Shown: positions 55,756-63,864 of the stretch, piece by piece
Numbering within the stretch: position 1 is the first letter of the stretch
How the letters are laid out: every line of letters begins with the position of its first letter
Source: Mycobacterium sp. ACS4054
GTDB lineage: Bacteria; Actinomycetota; Actinomycetes; Mycobacteriales; Mycobacteriaceae
Direction of reading: 5' to 3'
Length of the DNA stretch: 64,000 nt
NCBI RefSeq assembly: GCF_001667275.1
Contig: NZ_LZHV01000061.1
Location: 1 to 64,000 of the forward strand
Notes under the pieces: generated by a model
What the model saw: only the letters and a program-made list of their open reading frames with translations
The model's database searches: none
What the model was told of the DNA's origin: nothing
Position numbers and translations under genes: made by a program

Positions 55756-57210
55756 TCAATTATGGTCCGACGCATCCCGATACGCTTCGAGGAGCCGCAG
55801 CCACAGCTCGCTGACCGTGGGGAAGCACGGCACGGCGTGCCACAACCGGTCAATGGGCACCTCGCCCGCGACGGCGATGGTGGCGGAATGGAGCATTTCG
55901 GTGACTCCCGGCCCGACCAACGTGACCCCGAGCAAGCACCCGCGGTCGAGGTCCACCACCATCCGTGCCCGCCCGGCGTACCCGTCCGCATAGAGCTTCG
56001 CACCCGTCACCGTCTCGCCGACTTCGACGTCCACAGTGCGCACCCGGTGTCCGGCCCGCTCGGCCTGCTGGGCGGTCAGGCCGACCGCGGCAGCTTCGGG
56101 ATCGGTAAAGAACGCCTGCGGTACGGCGTAATGGTCGGCGGTGGTGGCATGCCTTCCCCACGGTGCGGTGTCCAACTCGGTTCCCGCCGCGCGCGCTCCG
56201 ATCACCGCGCCGGCAATGCGGCCCTGGTACTTGCCCTGATGTGTCAGCAGGGCCCGGTGATTGACGTCGCCCGCCGCGTAGAGCCACCCGTCCTCGATGG
56301 CACGCACCTGGCAGGTGTCGTCGACGTCGAGCCAGTCGCCGGGTGTCAACCCGACGGTGTGCAGGCCGATGTCATCGGTGAGTGGTGCGCGGCCCGTCGC
56401 GAAAAGCACTTCACTCGTCTGCAATTCGGAGCCGTCGTCCAATTCGACGTTCACCTCTCCGCCGTCGGGCCGGCGCAGCGCGCGGACCGATACACCGACG
56501 CGCACGTCCACGCCCGCGTCGGCGAGGCCCTGGCCGATGAACTCACCGACGAAGGGCTCCATCCGAGGTAGCAGGCCCGATCCCCGCGCGAGCAGGGTCA
56601 CCTGGGCACCCAATCCCCGCCATGCAGTTGCCATTTCGACTCCTACGCCGCCCGCGCCCACCACGGCGAGCCGCTCGGGAACGTAGCTGCTGTCTGTGGC
56701 TTGGCGATTGGTCCACGGCCTGGCTTCGTCGATGCCGGGAACGTCGGGCAGGATTGGCCGGCTTCCCGTGCAGATCACGACTGCGTGCCGCGCGGTCAGT
56801 ACGGACGTGGCTCCATCGCAGGCGGTGACCGTGACTCGCCGGGCGCCGTCCAAGCGGCCATGCCCACGTACCAAGGTGGCACCGATTCCACCCACCCAGT
56901 CGGCCTGGCCGGTGTCGTCCCAGTTGGTGACGTATCGGTTGCGGCGGCCGAAAACCCCCGCAACGTTGATGGGGCCGGTGACCGCCTCCCGTGCGCCGTC
57001 GACTTGGCGGGCCTCCGAGATGGCAATGACCGGACGCAGCAAGGCTTTACTGGGCACGCAGGCCCAGTAGGAACACTCGCCCCCGACGAGTTCGCGTTCG
57101 ACCATGGCGACACTTAGGCCCGCGGCCCGGGCGCGCTCTGCGGCGTTCTGCCCGATCGGCCCGGCCCCGAGCACAATGACGTCGTAACCGAGTTCTTCGT
57201 CTGCTGCCAT
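55756..57210 (-). CDS. Class I pyridine nucleotide-disulfide oxidoreductase (Lpd/mercuric reductase-like)
   Basis: The 484-residue FAD flavoprotein has the FAD motif DVIVLGAGPIGQNAAERARAAG and redox-active disulfide GGECSYWACVPSKALL (CxxxxC). The NAD(P) motif is LAVVGAGGVGVEMATAWRGLG, and a second FAD site is GWLYAAGDVNHRALLTHQGKYQG. The dimerisation domain keeps TDPEAAAVGLTAQQA. Substrate may be lipoamide, mycothiol disulfide, a quinone or a metal; the His-Glu pair expected in Lpd is not clearly visible near the C-terminus, so a reductase of another type is likely. Confidence 0.88.
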   Translation of the reverse strand: MAADEELGYDVIVLGAGPIGQNAAERARAAGLSVAMVERELVGGECSYWACVPSKALLRPVIAISEARQVDGAREAVTGPINVAGVFGRRNRYVTNWDDTGQADWVGGIGATLVRGHGRLDGARRVTVTACDGATSVLTARHAVVICTGSRPILPDVPGIDEARPWTNRQATDSSYVPERLAVVGAGGVGVEMATAWRGLGAQVTLLARGSGLLPRMEPFVGEFIGQGLADAGVDVRVGVSVRALRRPDGGEVNVELDDGSELQTSEVLFATGRAPLTDDIGLHTVGLTPGDWLDVDDTCQVRAIEDGWLYAAGDVNHRALLTHQGKYQGRIAGAVIGARAAGTELDTAPWGRHATTADHYAVPQAFFTDPEAAAVGLTAQQAERAGHRVRTVDVEVGETVTGAKLYADGYAGRARMVVDLDRGCLLGVTLVGPGVTEMLHSATIAVAGEVPIDRLWHAVPCFPTVSELWLRLLEAYRDASDHN

Positions 57211-57236
57211 CGTTCCCTGGTCCTCCCCGGTTGTCT

Positions 57237-57917
57237 TCAGTTGTCGATGAGCTTGACGGCCAGTTGGCGCAGGTCACTCGCCACGAGATTCGGTTGGGGC
57301 AGCCCGTGGACGGGCAGCGGTGGATTGCCGGGCCGTGCGATGAGCGCCCCGCTGAAGCCGACATTCTGGGCGCCGAGGATGTCCCACACGTGGGCCGCCA
57401 CCATCATGCAGTCGGCCGGGGCCACTTCGAGCGTCTCGCAGGTGTACCGGTACACGGCGGGCGACGGCTTGAAGGCGAGGCAAGCGTCGACGCTTAATTG
57501 GTGTTCGAAGAATTCGGCCAGACCCGAGCTCTGCAGCGCCGTCGGTCCGTCCGGGTTCGGCGGGGAATTGGTCAACGTGACCAGCCGAAAACCGTTGTCT
57601 CTCAGCCTGGCAAGCCCATCCGCCGCATCCGGGTGAGCCGGCATGGTGAGCAAGCCTGTCCTCAGGCGGTGCACGTCATCGTCGGAGACGTCCACGCGGT
57701 GGACATCGCCAACCATGCGGAACACCCCTTGGGCCAGCGTGGAGAAGTCCACATAACTGTTCGCCAATGTCACAGACATCGAGTACATGACCAGCTGGGC
57801 GAACCACTCGCGAAGCACCCGCTGATCGCCGAACACTTCGCCGAAAAGCGGTGAGAGCGACTCGATGTCGACCAATGTCTCGTTGACATCGAAAACCAGG
57901 ACGGACGGTACGAGCAT
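57237..57917 (-). CDS. Haloacid dehalogenase type II-like hydrolase
   Basis: The 226-residue HAD enzyme has FDVNETLVD (nucleophile Asp), VTLTNSPP (motif II Thr), KPSPAVYRYTCETL (motif III Lys) and VAAHVWDILGAQNVGF (motif IV acidic). This matches L-2-haloacid dehalogenase types, which replace a halogen with hydroxyl via an aspartyl ester. It lies 26 bp before the oxidoreductase and 2 bp after the TMEM175-like gene. Confidence 0.88.
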   Translation of the reverse strand: MLVPSVLVFDVNETLVDIESLSPLFGEVFGDQRVLREWFAQLVMYSMSVTLANSYVDFSTLAQGVFRMVGDVHRVDVSDDDVHRLRTGLLTMPAHPDAADGLARLRDNGFRLVTLTNSPPNPDGPTALQSSGLAEFFEHQLSVDACLAFKPSPAVYRYTCETLEVAPADCMMVAAHVWDILGAQNVGFSGALIARPGNPPLPVHGLPQPNLVASDLRQLAVKLIDN

Positions 57918-57919
57918 GC

Positions 57920-58513
57920 CTAAGCCTCAGTCTTCTTCAGGGTGGGAACGTCCGGCCGGAGGTACCCGATCAAGCACAAACAGATCAAAGCCATGCCGAC
58001 GAACGGCCACCAAAGCGCGGCCACGCCGGCGGCTGTGAAGACGCCGATCGTGATGAACGACCTCATCCGCAACAACCTGCGCATTCGATCTGTGAGGTCT
58101 GCTGGGGCGGGTCGGTCGACCACTTCCCAGCACAGCGCGAGATAGGTGATATTCACCAGCACAAACACGAACGCATATAAGGCCACGGGCGCGGCGGCAA
58201 GCCTACTGTCTGCGATCCACTCGGTGGTTATCGGGATGAGCGAGACCGAGAACAAGTGCGCGAAGTTCGACCACACCAACCGCGGCGTCGCCAACTCTGC
58301 GTAGCTGAACAGGTGGTGATGGTTGACCCACACGATCGCGATGAACAGGTAGCTGACCACATAGCTCAGTCCGGTGGGCCAAAGCGGGACGAGCGCGCTG
58401 AGGCTGGGGGCGGTCGGAGGCTTGAGTTCGAGCACCAAGATCGTGATCAGCACCGCGAAGACGCCGTCGGAGAACGCTCCTATCCGGTCGGGACTGGTTT
58501 TCCGCCCGACCAT
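57920..58513 (-). CDS. TMEM175-like (DUF1211) membrane channel protein
   Basis: The 197-residue protein has about six hydrophobic helices. The first carries RIGAFSDGVFAVLITILVLEL, the RxxxFSD signature of the TMEM175/DUF1211 family whose bacterial members form K+ channels. VNHHHLFSYAELATPRLVWSNFAHLF is the second typical segment. Its ATG shares a base with the DUF427 stop (TAATG), so translation is coupled. In this operon it might set membrane potential or ion balance. Confidence 0.87.
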   Translation of the reverse strand: MVGRKTSPDRIGAFSDGVFAVLITILVLELKPPTAPSLSALVPLWPTGLSYVVSYLFIAIVWVNHHHLFSYAELATPRLVWSNFAHLFSVSLIPITTEWIADSRLAAAPVALYAFVFVLVNITYLALCWEVVDRPAPADLTDRMRRLLRMRSFITIGVFTAAGVAALWWPFVGMALICLCLIGYLRPDVPTLKKTEA

Positions 58514-59436
58514 TACGCCTCTCCGTGCGATCGGTGGTTCCGTTCTCGCAGCACTCCGGCATTGCCCCCGGAGTCGCGAAATTCCGAGACCTCATCGGGA
58601 TCGAGCCCCCGGTCGACGCCGTGGGGAATGACGGTCTGGCCAGGCTCCAGCCGCAGCTGCTTGCCGTCGAGGTAGACGTCAATCTTGTCCGGTTCGAAGG
58701 ACACCAAGTCGCTGACTCTTATCACTTCGCGCCATGCGTTCCGATACGACCACGCCGCGCGCTTGCGGTCGCCGATGTCGTAGTAGGAGCAGATCCCCTT
58801 GTATGGGCAAAAGGTCTGCGTGTCAACCAGTTCGAGGGCAGATTCGTCAATGTCCTCGCGTGGCACGTACCACCGCGGCGCGAATCCGGATTCGTACAAA
58901 GCCAGCGGGTGCTTGGTGTCGGCAATCACCCGATCGCCGTCACGAGCGATGAGATGTCTTGAAGTGGAACGGGTATCGATCCGATGATAGGCATCGGCAG
59001 CATGCCCGGCGATCCGTTCGTCCTCTTCGTAGAAAGCGTCCATGGCGCGCCAGGCGAACGCGAGGCGCCCGTCGAGGATCGATGCATACGGTGGCAGGGC
59101 CGTGTGCTGCCAGGCGGCATGCCTGGCCTCCCGCTCGGTGGCTTTGATGGTGAACCACTGCGTGTCGCCCAGTTCCTGATGCTGTGTGAGCCTGTCCTCC
59201 GCCGAAAGGACTCCGGCCTCGATATCGCAGCGCGGGAAGTAGGCGACGGGATAACGCCCTGGCTCGTGTAACAGGATCACGTCTTGGCTGTCGGCAACCC
59301 ATGTCTCAGCGAGGCGAACTCGCATGCGCCTCCTCAGCGGCTCGGCGTACAACAGTCGCCCTGGCAACGGCTGTGCAGTCAGAAAGTGTCCCACCGATCC
59401 CGTGGCCAGCGGGCCCTGCTGCCATGCCAGCCCCAT
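58513..59436 (-). CDS. DUF427-domain protein (two DUF427 repeats)
   Basis: The 307-residue protein has two DUF427 units. One (about 25-130) has RLAETWVADSQDVILLHEPGRYPVAYFPRCDI. The second (about 165-280) has DGDRVIADTKHPLALYESGFAPRWYVPREDI and FCPYKGICSYYDIG. The family is small, cytosolic and functionally unknown. I use ATG 59436 because GGGGG is about six bases upstream; the ATG at 59442 directly follows it. The gene heads the operon, behind the two TGGG-N8-CCCA palindromes at 59592-59630. Confidence 0.85.
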   Translation of the reverse strand: MGLAWQQGPLATGSVGHFLTAQPLPGRLLYAEPLRRRMRVRLAETWVADSQDVILLHEPGRYPVAYFPRCDIEAGVLSAEDRLTQHQELGDTQWFTIKATEREARHAAWQHTALPPYASILDGRLAFAWRAMDAFYEEDERIAGHAADAYHRIDTRSTSRHLIARDGDRVIADTKHPLALYESGFAPRWYVPREDIDESALELVDTQTFCPYKGICSYYDIGDRKRAAWSYRNAWREVIRVSDLVSFEPDKIDVYLDGKQLRLEPGQTVIPHGVDRGLDPDEVSEFRDSGGNAGVLRERNHRSHGEA

Positions 59437-59591
59437 GACCATCCCCCTTATGTCGATCCCTTGTGCAACAACTGATCGCGCCGGATCACGACGATCGCCT
59501 GGCCTCCGGAACTCCGGCTTCCACCGCTTGGTGCGCCTCGTGGACGCCAGACGGCTTGGCCGCGAGCCAGCCGCTGCACCCCGCAACTGAA

Positions 59592-59607
59592 TGGGCCAGT
59601 TGACCCA
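59592..59607 (+). promoter_or_regulatory. TGGG-N8-CCCA operator 1 (upstream of DUF427 operon)
   Basis: TGGGCCAGTTGACCCA has the same TGGG/CCCA arms and spacing as the three other sites. It is located 155 bp before the DUF427 start, and its centre is 23 bp from operator 2. It lies in the 211-bp gap between the double-TetR stop and the DUF427 operon. Confidence 0.6.
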
Positions 59608-59614
59608 CTTATTA

Positions 59615-59630
59615 TGGGCTAGCTGTCCCA
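59615..59630 (+). promoter_or_regulatory. TGGG-N8-CCCA operator 2 (upstream of DUF427 operon)
   Basis: TGGGCTAGCTGTCCCA matches the perfect palindrome at 62032-62047 at 13 of 16 positions. It lies 17 bp from the TetR stop, adjacent to operator 1. Confidence 0.65.
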
Positions 59631-59647
59631 ATCTGTCCAGACTGCCT

Positions 59648-61009
59648 TCATCTGCCTCGCCGGGAGGAGCCTCGCCGCGTCGTAACGGGGGGTCCCTTGC
59701 GCGTTTGGGGCGCAAAGGATCGGACGTATTCGACGGCGGCGTTGACGGCGGCGCGCAGCGGTTCCGGATCATTGGTCGCGTGCGTCAACATCGCGCCACC
59801 CTGGTGCGCGACCACCAGCGATACCGCCAGGTGCCGCGGATCGGTGTCGGGGCGCAGCTCGCCACGCCTGCGCATCGCCGAAAGGCCCGCCTCGAACAAC
59901 TCGATCCACTGGTCATAACCGGCCGAGAGGTCGTCGTGAATTTGATCGTCGGCGTCGATCAGCTCACCCGCCAATGACCCGTAAACACAACCGCCCACGC
60001 GGTAAACGGCCTTTGTGGCTGCGATACAGGCGTCGGCCCACGCCTGCAGGGCATCAAGATCGTCCAGGGCGCCCAACAGCGGTTGTGTGTGGAAAGCTTG
60101 CACATCCTCCCGGCGGGCGGCAACGACCTGGCGGGTCAGTTCGCGTTTGTCCCGGAAGTAGTGCGAAATCTGTGAGCCGCCTACCCCCGCCGCGCGCCGT
60201 ACCTGCTCGATGCTCGTGTTGGCGACGCCGCGCTCAAACATCAATCGGGCGGCTACGTCGACGATGCGCGCGCGAGTCGCTAGTCCCTTGCGGGTGAATC
60301 TCGCTGAACTGTCGTCACTCACGTGGCGGACCCTGCTGCGGCCGCGGATGCGCCGAGCGGGGTGGGCAACCCGCTCGGCGGGATCGGTAGCGAAGCCGCG
60401 TAGGTAGTTGATCGCGAAACGGATCGCGTCGGCGTGCGGCCACGCCGCCCGGTAGGTGAAGGACAAGGTGCCTCCGCCCTGGTGAGCGGAGACCATGATC
60501 ATGGCCAGTCGTCGGGGGTTGGCGTCCGCGGTGAGGGTCCCGTCATGTTTCATCTGCTGGAGCCCCGCCTGGAGCAGGTCGATCCACTGCCAGTAGCCGG
60601 TCGCCAGCGCCTGACGCGTTGCGGCGTCTGACTTCGCTAATTGCGCGGCCAGCGCGTGGTAGGTGGGGGTGCCGAAATAGCCGATGCTCCTGAGATATTT
60701 CATGTTCAGGTCGATCCAGCGCTCGAAGTCGTCGAACGAAGCCAAACCTCCAAGTTTTGGCTGCCGGTGGAAGGCGAGGACCACAGCGATCTGACGTGCG
60801 ATGACCGCGCGAAGCAGTGCGGCTTTGTCGGCGAAATAATGACCGAGTTGGGAACCGCTGACCGATGCCGCCTTGCGGACGTTCTCCATGTTCGAGGCAG
60901 ATAGGCCCTCGGTGACGATCAAACGGGCCGCCGCTTCGACGATGCGATCCCGGGTGGCACGCCCCTTGGGGGTCAACCGTTGTCCGTCTTGAACATCGGG
61001 ATGAGCCAT
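59648..61009 (-). CDS. Tandem double-TetR regulator (two TetR units fused in one chain)
   Basis: The 453-residue protein holds two complete TetR units. Unit 1 (about 1-215): DNA-binding part GRATRDRIVEAAARLIVTEG, SGSQLGHYFADKAALL; ligand part with YWQWIDLLQAGLQQMKHDG and HQGGGTLSFTYRA. Unit 2 (about 235-440): KGLATRARIVDVAARLMFERG, GSQISHYFRDKRELT; ligand part YDQWIELFEAGLSAMRRRGELRPDTDPRHLAVSLVVAHQGGAML. The halves are clearly homologous. One chain may thus form the pseudo-dimer that normally needs two. Starts at ATG 61009. An operator-like palindrome is 34 bp upstream of the start, so it is likely autoregulated. Confidence 0.9.
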   Translation of the reverse strand: MAHPDVQDGQRLTPKGRATRDRIVEAAARLIVTEGLSASNMENVRKAASVSGSQLGHYFADKAALLRAVIARQIAVVLAFHRQPKLGGLASFDDFERWIDLNMKYLRSIGYFGTPTYHALAAQLAKSDAATRQALATGYWQWIDLLQAGLQQMKHDGTLTADANPRRLAMIMVSAHQGGGTLSFTYRAAWPHADAIRFAINYLRGFATDPAERVAHPARRIRGRSRVRHVSDDSSARFTRKGLATRARIVDVAARLMFERGVANTSIEQVRRAAGVGGSQISHYFRDKRELTRQVVAARREDVQAFHTQPLLGALDDLDALQAWADACIAATKAVYRVGGCVYGSLAGELIDADDQIHDDLSAGYDQWIELFEAGLSAMRRRGELRPDTDPRHLAVSLVVAHQGGAMLTHATNDPEPLRAAVNAAVEYVRSFAPQTRKGPPVTTRRGSSRRGR

Positions 61010-61042
61010 CGCGTCAGGTTAACCCGCGGTCGCCCTGAACTA

Positions 61043-61058
61043 TGGGATATCCAACCCA
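61043..61058 (+). promoter_or_regulatory. TGGG-N8-CCCA operator 3 (double-TetR promoter)
   Basis: TGGGATATCCAACCCA matches the perfect site at 62032-62047 at 13 of 16 positions, 34 bp before the double-TetR start. A nearby GGTTAACC (61017-61024) is a second partial match to the centre of the perfect site. Confidence 0.65.
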
Positions 61059-61079
61059 TTGAGGCCGCGCCGGGGGCGG

Positions 61080-61952
61080 TCAGGCAGCCACGTGAACCTC
61101 GGCGAGGAAGCCGTGGATCAGCATTGCCACCTCCTCCAATGCGGACTCCAGCAGGAAGTGCCCGCCATCGAGCAAGCGGATTGTGGCGTTGGGGAGGTCG
61201 TCCGCGAACGCCTCGGCTCCCGCTGGACCGAAGATCTCGTCACCACGACCCCACACCGCCAGCAGCGGAACCTGCGTGGCGCGCAAGTATTCGTGCAGGT
61301 ACGGGTAGAGCGGCGCATTTGTGGCATAGTCCCGGAACAGTTTGAGCTGCACAAGGTCGTTGCCCGGCCGCGATATAAGCGCATAGTCGTGGCACCAGGA
61401 TTCGGGGTCGATCAGGGTCTCGTCGGCAACCCCCGTGACGTACTGCCACCGGGTGGCGTCAAGCGTGAGGAACTGGCGCACAGCCGCTTCGGTGTCGGGT
61501 GTTTGGTCGCGTTGGTACGCGCGGACGACCTTCCAGAAGCTTTCCACGAATCCCGCCTCGTACCCATTGCCGTTTTGGGTGATGATCGCGCTGATCGTCG
61601 ACGGGTCGCGCAGCGCCAGCCGCCAGCCGATCGGCGCGCCGTAGTCCTGGACGTACATGGCGTATCTGGCGATGTGAAGCTTGCGTAGCAACCCGGCGGT
61701 GAGGTCGGTCAACGCGTCGAAGGTGTAATCGAACTCGTCCACTGACGGCGCATCGGAGAGGCCGAAACCCAGGTGGTCCGGCGCGATGACGCGGTAGCGC
61801 TCGGCGAGGGCCGGGATCAGGTGGCGAAACATATAGGAGCTGGTCGGAAACCCGTGCAGCAGCACCAGCGCGGGGGCGTCCGGGTCACCCGCTTCGCGGA
61901 AAAAGAGCCGGTGGCCCTCGACGGTGGCGTAGCGGTGATGGACAGCCGGCAT
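61080..61952 (-). CDS. Alpha/beta hydrolase, epoxide hydrolase/haloalkane dehalogenase-like
   Basis: The 290-residue alpha/beta hydrolase has oxyanion segment LLHGFPTSSYMFRHLIPAL, nucleophile Asp in YVQDYGAPIGWRLAL (an Asp, not Ser), and base His in DGGHFLLESAL. That Asp nucleophile places it with epoxide hydrolases, haloalkane or fluoroacetate dehalogenases. The start is ATG with AGGAGA upstream. A haloacid dehalogenase lies in the adjoining operon. Downstream gene on the same strand is the double TetR (70 bp); upstream is the perfect palindrome. Confidence 0.88.
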   Translation of the reverse strand: MPAVHHRYATVEGHRLFFREAGDPDAPALVLLHGFPTSSYMFRHLIPALAERYRVIAPDHLGFGLSDAPSVDEFDYTFDALTDLTAGLLRKLHIARYAMYVQDYGAPIGWRLALRDPSTISAIITQNGNGYEAGFVESFWKVVRAYQRDQTPDTEAAVRQFLTLDATRWQYVTGVADETLIDPESWCHDYALISRPGNDLVQLKLFRDYATNAPLYPYLHEYLRATQVPLLAVWGRGDEIFGPAGAEAFADDLPNATIRLLDGGHFLLESALEEVAMLIHGFLAEVHVAA

Positions 61953-62031
61953 GACTTTCTCCTGAGATTTCGCCGCCGAAAGCCCTGCGACATTCGGCGT
62001 ACATCACGGAATTCACGGTGCCGAACCATTG

Positions 62032-62047
62032 TGGGTTAGCTAACCCA
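62032..62047 (+). promoter_or_regulatory. TGGG-N8-CCCA operator 4, perfect 16-bp palindrome TGGGTTAGCTAACCCA
   Basis: All 16 bases are self-complementary. It lies 80 bp before the hydrolase start (minus strand) and 108 bp before the MOSC fusion gene (plus strand), able to control both. This is the best copy of the set of four. Confidence 0.75.
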
Positions 62048-62154
62048 GTATGCATCAGCGTAGTCCCGGCGCAACAGGGGCTACGTGTTGCCCCACGTGG
62101 CGGGCGGGCATATTCTCAGCCAGCCCTCTCAATTCAGGGCTGTGAGGTGACATC

Positions 62155-63849
62155 GTGGGCAAGCTGGTTTCGGTAAACGTCGGCATGCCCAAGGACGTGC
62201 GGTGGCACGACAAGACCGTCTACACCGGGATCTGGAAACGCCCTGTCGAAGGGCCGGTCATGGTGCGCCGCCTGAACATCGACGGCGACGGGCAGGGCGA
62301 CCTCGGCGGCCACGGCGGCGAGCAGCGCGCCGTCATGGTGTATCAGACCGAGTCCTACGACTTCTGGAAGAAATACCTGGGTCGAGACGACCTCGTGCCA
62401 GGCCACTTCGGGGAGAACTTCACCATCACCGGACTGGCCGACACCGACGTGTGCATCGGCGACCGCTACCAGATCGGCGAAGCCGAGTTCGAGGTCACCC
62501 AGCCCCGCGTCACCTGCTTCCGCGTCGGTCTGCGGATGAACGAACCCAGAATGCCGAACCTGCTTGTCTCCCAACACCGCCCAGGATTCTACTTCCGGGT
62601 GATCACCGAGGGACGGGTCCGCGCGGGTGATGACATCGTGCGGACCCGACGTGGTCGCCACGAGCTCAGCGTCGCCGACGTCGACGCATTGTTGTACCTG
62701 CCGAACCGGGACCTCGCCCTGCTGCCCAAGGCTGTCGACGTCCCCGCGCTCAGCCCCGGCTGGCAGCAATCGTTCCGGGACATGCTGGACCAGGAATCGC
62801 CGGCTCAGATCCCGGCAACCCCACCGGCGTGGGATGGTTTTCGCGCCCTGCGCGTCAGCGCGATAAACCGGGAAAGCCCGCAGGTGGTGTCCATCCAACT
62901 GGAGAGCGACGACCATGTCGCATTGCCACCGCCGCTGCCCGGGCAATACCTCACCGTGCGGGTTCCCGCCGGCGCACCGGCGCCATTGCGGAGTTACTCC
63001 CTCTCCGGAGATCCCGGCGCGGGGCAGTACCGCATCAGCGTCAAACGCGAAGAGCACGGTCTGGTGAGCCGATGGCTGCACGAGCACATCGAGCCTGGTT
63101 TCGTCATCGAGGCCGCCGCCCCGCGCGGCGACTTCTACCTCACCGATGCCGCCGGTCCGGTGTTGCTGATGTCGGCGGGAATCGGGATCACTCCGGTCTT
63201 GGCGATGCTGCATGCGCTCGCGGCGACAAGCAGTGACCGCGACATCTGGTGGTTGCACACCACCCGCAATCAGGAAACGCAAGCATTCGCGGCCGAAGTC
63301 GCCGGCCTGATCGAATCGCTGCCGGGTTCGCGACAGACGGTCTTCTACACGCAATCACAGGGGCGGCTGGACCGATCGGCCATTGCGACGCTCGGCATTC
63401 CGGCCGATGCCACGGCATACCTCTGCGGCCCAACCCAATTCATGACCGACATGCGCGAGGCTTTGGCGGCCGGCGGTCTTGACCCCGGGCGCATCCACAG
63501 CGAACTCTTCGGCGCCCTGCCACCGATCAACCCGGGCATCATCGACGACGCCGCCCGCCAGCCGCCACATTCCCCGCCGGGACCGCCGGGACCGGGACCG
63601 TCGATCACGTTCGCCCGCAGCGGTTTGACGGTCCCCTGGTCATCGCAGTACGGAAGCATCCTCGAGTTGGCCGAAGCCTGCGACGTGCCCACCCGGTTCT
63701 CCTGCCGGAGCGGGGTCTGTCACGTGTGTGTAACCGGAGTGGTCGCCGGCAGCACCATCTACTGCCAGCAGCCGCTGGAGCCGCCCGAGCAGGGTTCGGT
63801 GCTCGTCTGCTCGGCCGCGCCGGACAGCGACTTGGTGCTCGACCTGTAA
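62155..63849 (+). CDS. MOSC - ferredoxin reductase - 2Fe-2S fusion oxidoreductase
   Basis: The 564-residue modular protein has three parts. An N-terminal YiiM-type MOSC domain (about 1-165) has Cys121 in QPRVTCFRVG, the likely molybdenum/sulfur-carrier Cys. An FNR-type reductase domain (about 228-455) has RSYSLSG (279-285), GIGITPVL and CGPTQFM. A plant-type 2Fe-2S ferredoxin domain has Cys517, Cys522, Cys525 and Cys552. Such fusions probably couple NAD(P)H oxidation to a molybdenum-sulfur or hydroxylated N-compound reaction, as in mARC-like reductases. GTG start. A perfect TGGG-N8-CCCA site lies 108 bp upstream. Confidence 0.9.
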   Translation: MGKLVSVNVGMPKDVRWHDKTVYTGIWKRPVEGPVMVRRLNIDGDGQGDLGGHGGEQRAVMVYQTESYDFWKKYLGRDDLVPGHFGENFTITGLADTDVCIGDRYQIGEAEFEVTQPRVTCFRVGLRMNEPRMPNLLVSQHRPGFYFRVITEGRVRAGDDIVRTRRGRHELSVADVDALLYLPNRDLALLPKAVDVPALSPGWQQSFRDMLDQESPAQIPATPPAWDGFRALRVSAINRESPQVVSIQLESDDHVALPPPLPGQYLTVRVPAGAPAPLRSYSLSGDPGAGQYRISVKREEHGLVSRWLHEHIEPGFVIEAAAPRGDFYLTDAAGPVLLMSAGIGITPVLAMLHALAATSSDRDIWWLHTTRNQETQAFAAEVAGLIESLPGSRQTVFYTQSQGRLDRSAIATLGIPADATAYLCGPTQFMTDMREALAAGGLDPGRIHSELFGALPPINPGIIDDAARQPPHSPPGPPGPGPSITFARSGLTVPWSSQYGSILELAEACDVPTRFSCRSGVCHVCVTGVVAGSTIYCQQPLEPPEQGSVLVCSAAPDSDLVLDL

Positions 63850-63864
63850 CGAAAAGCGGTTGCG

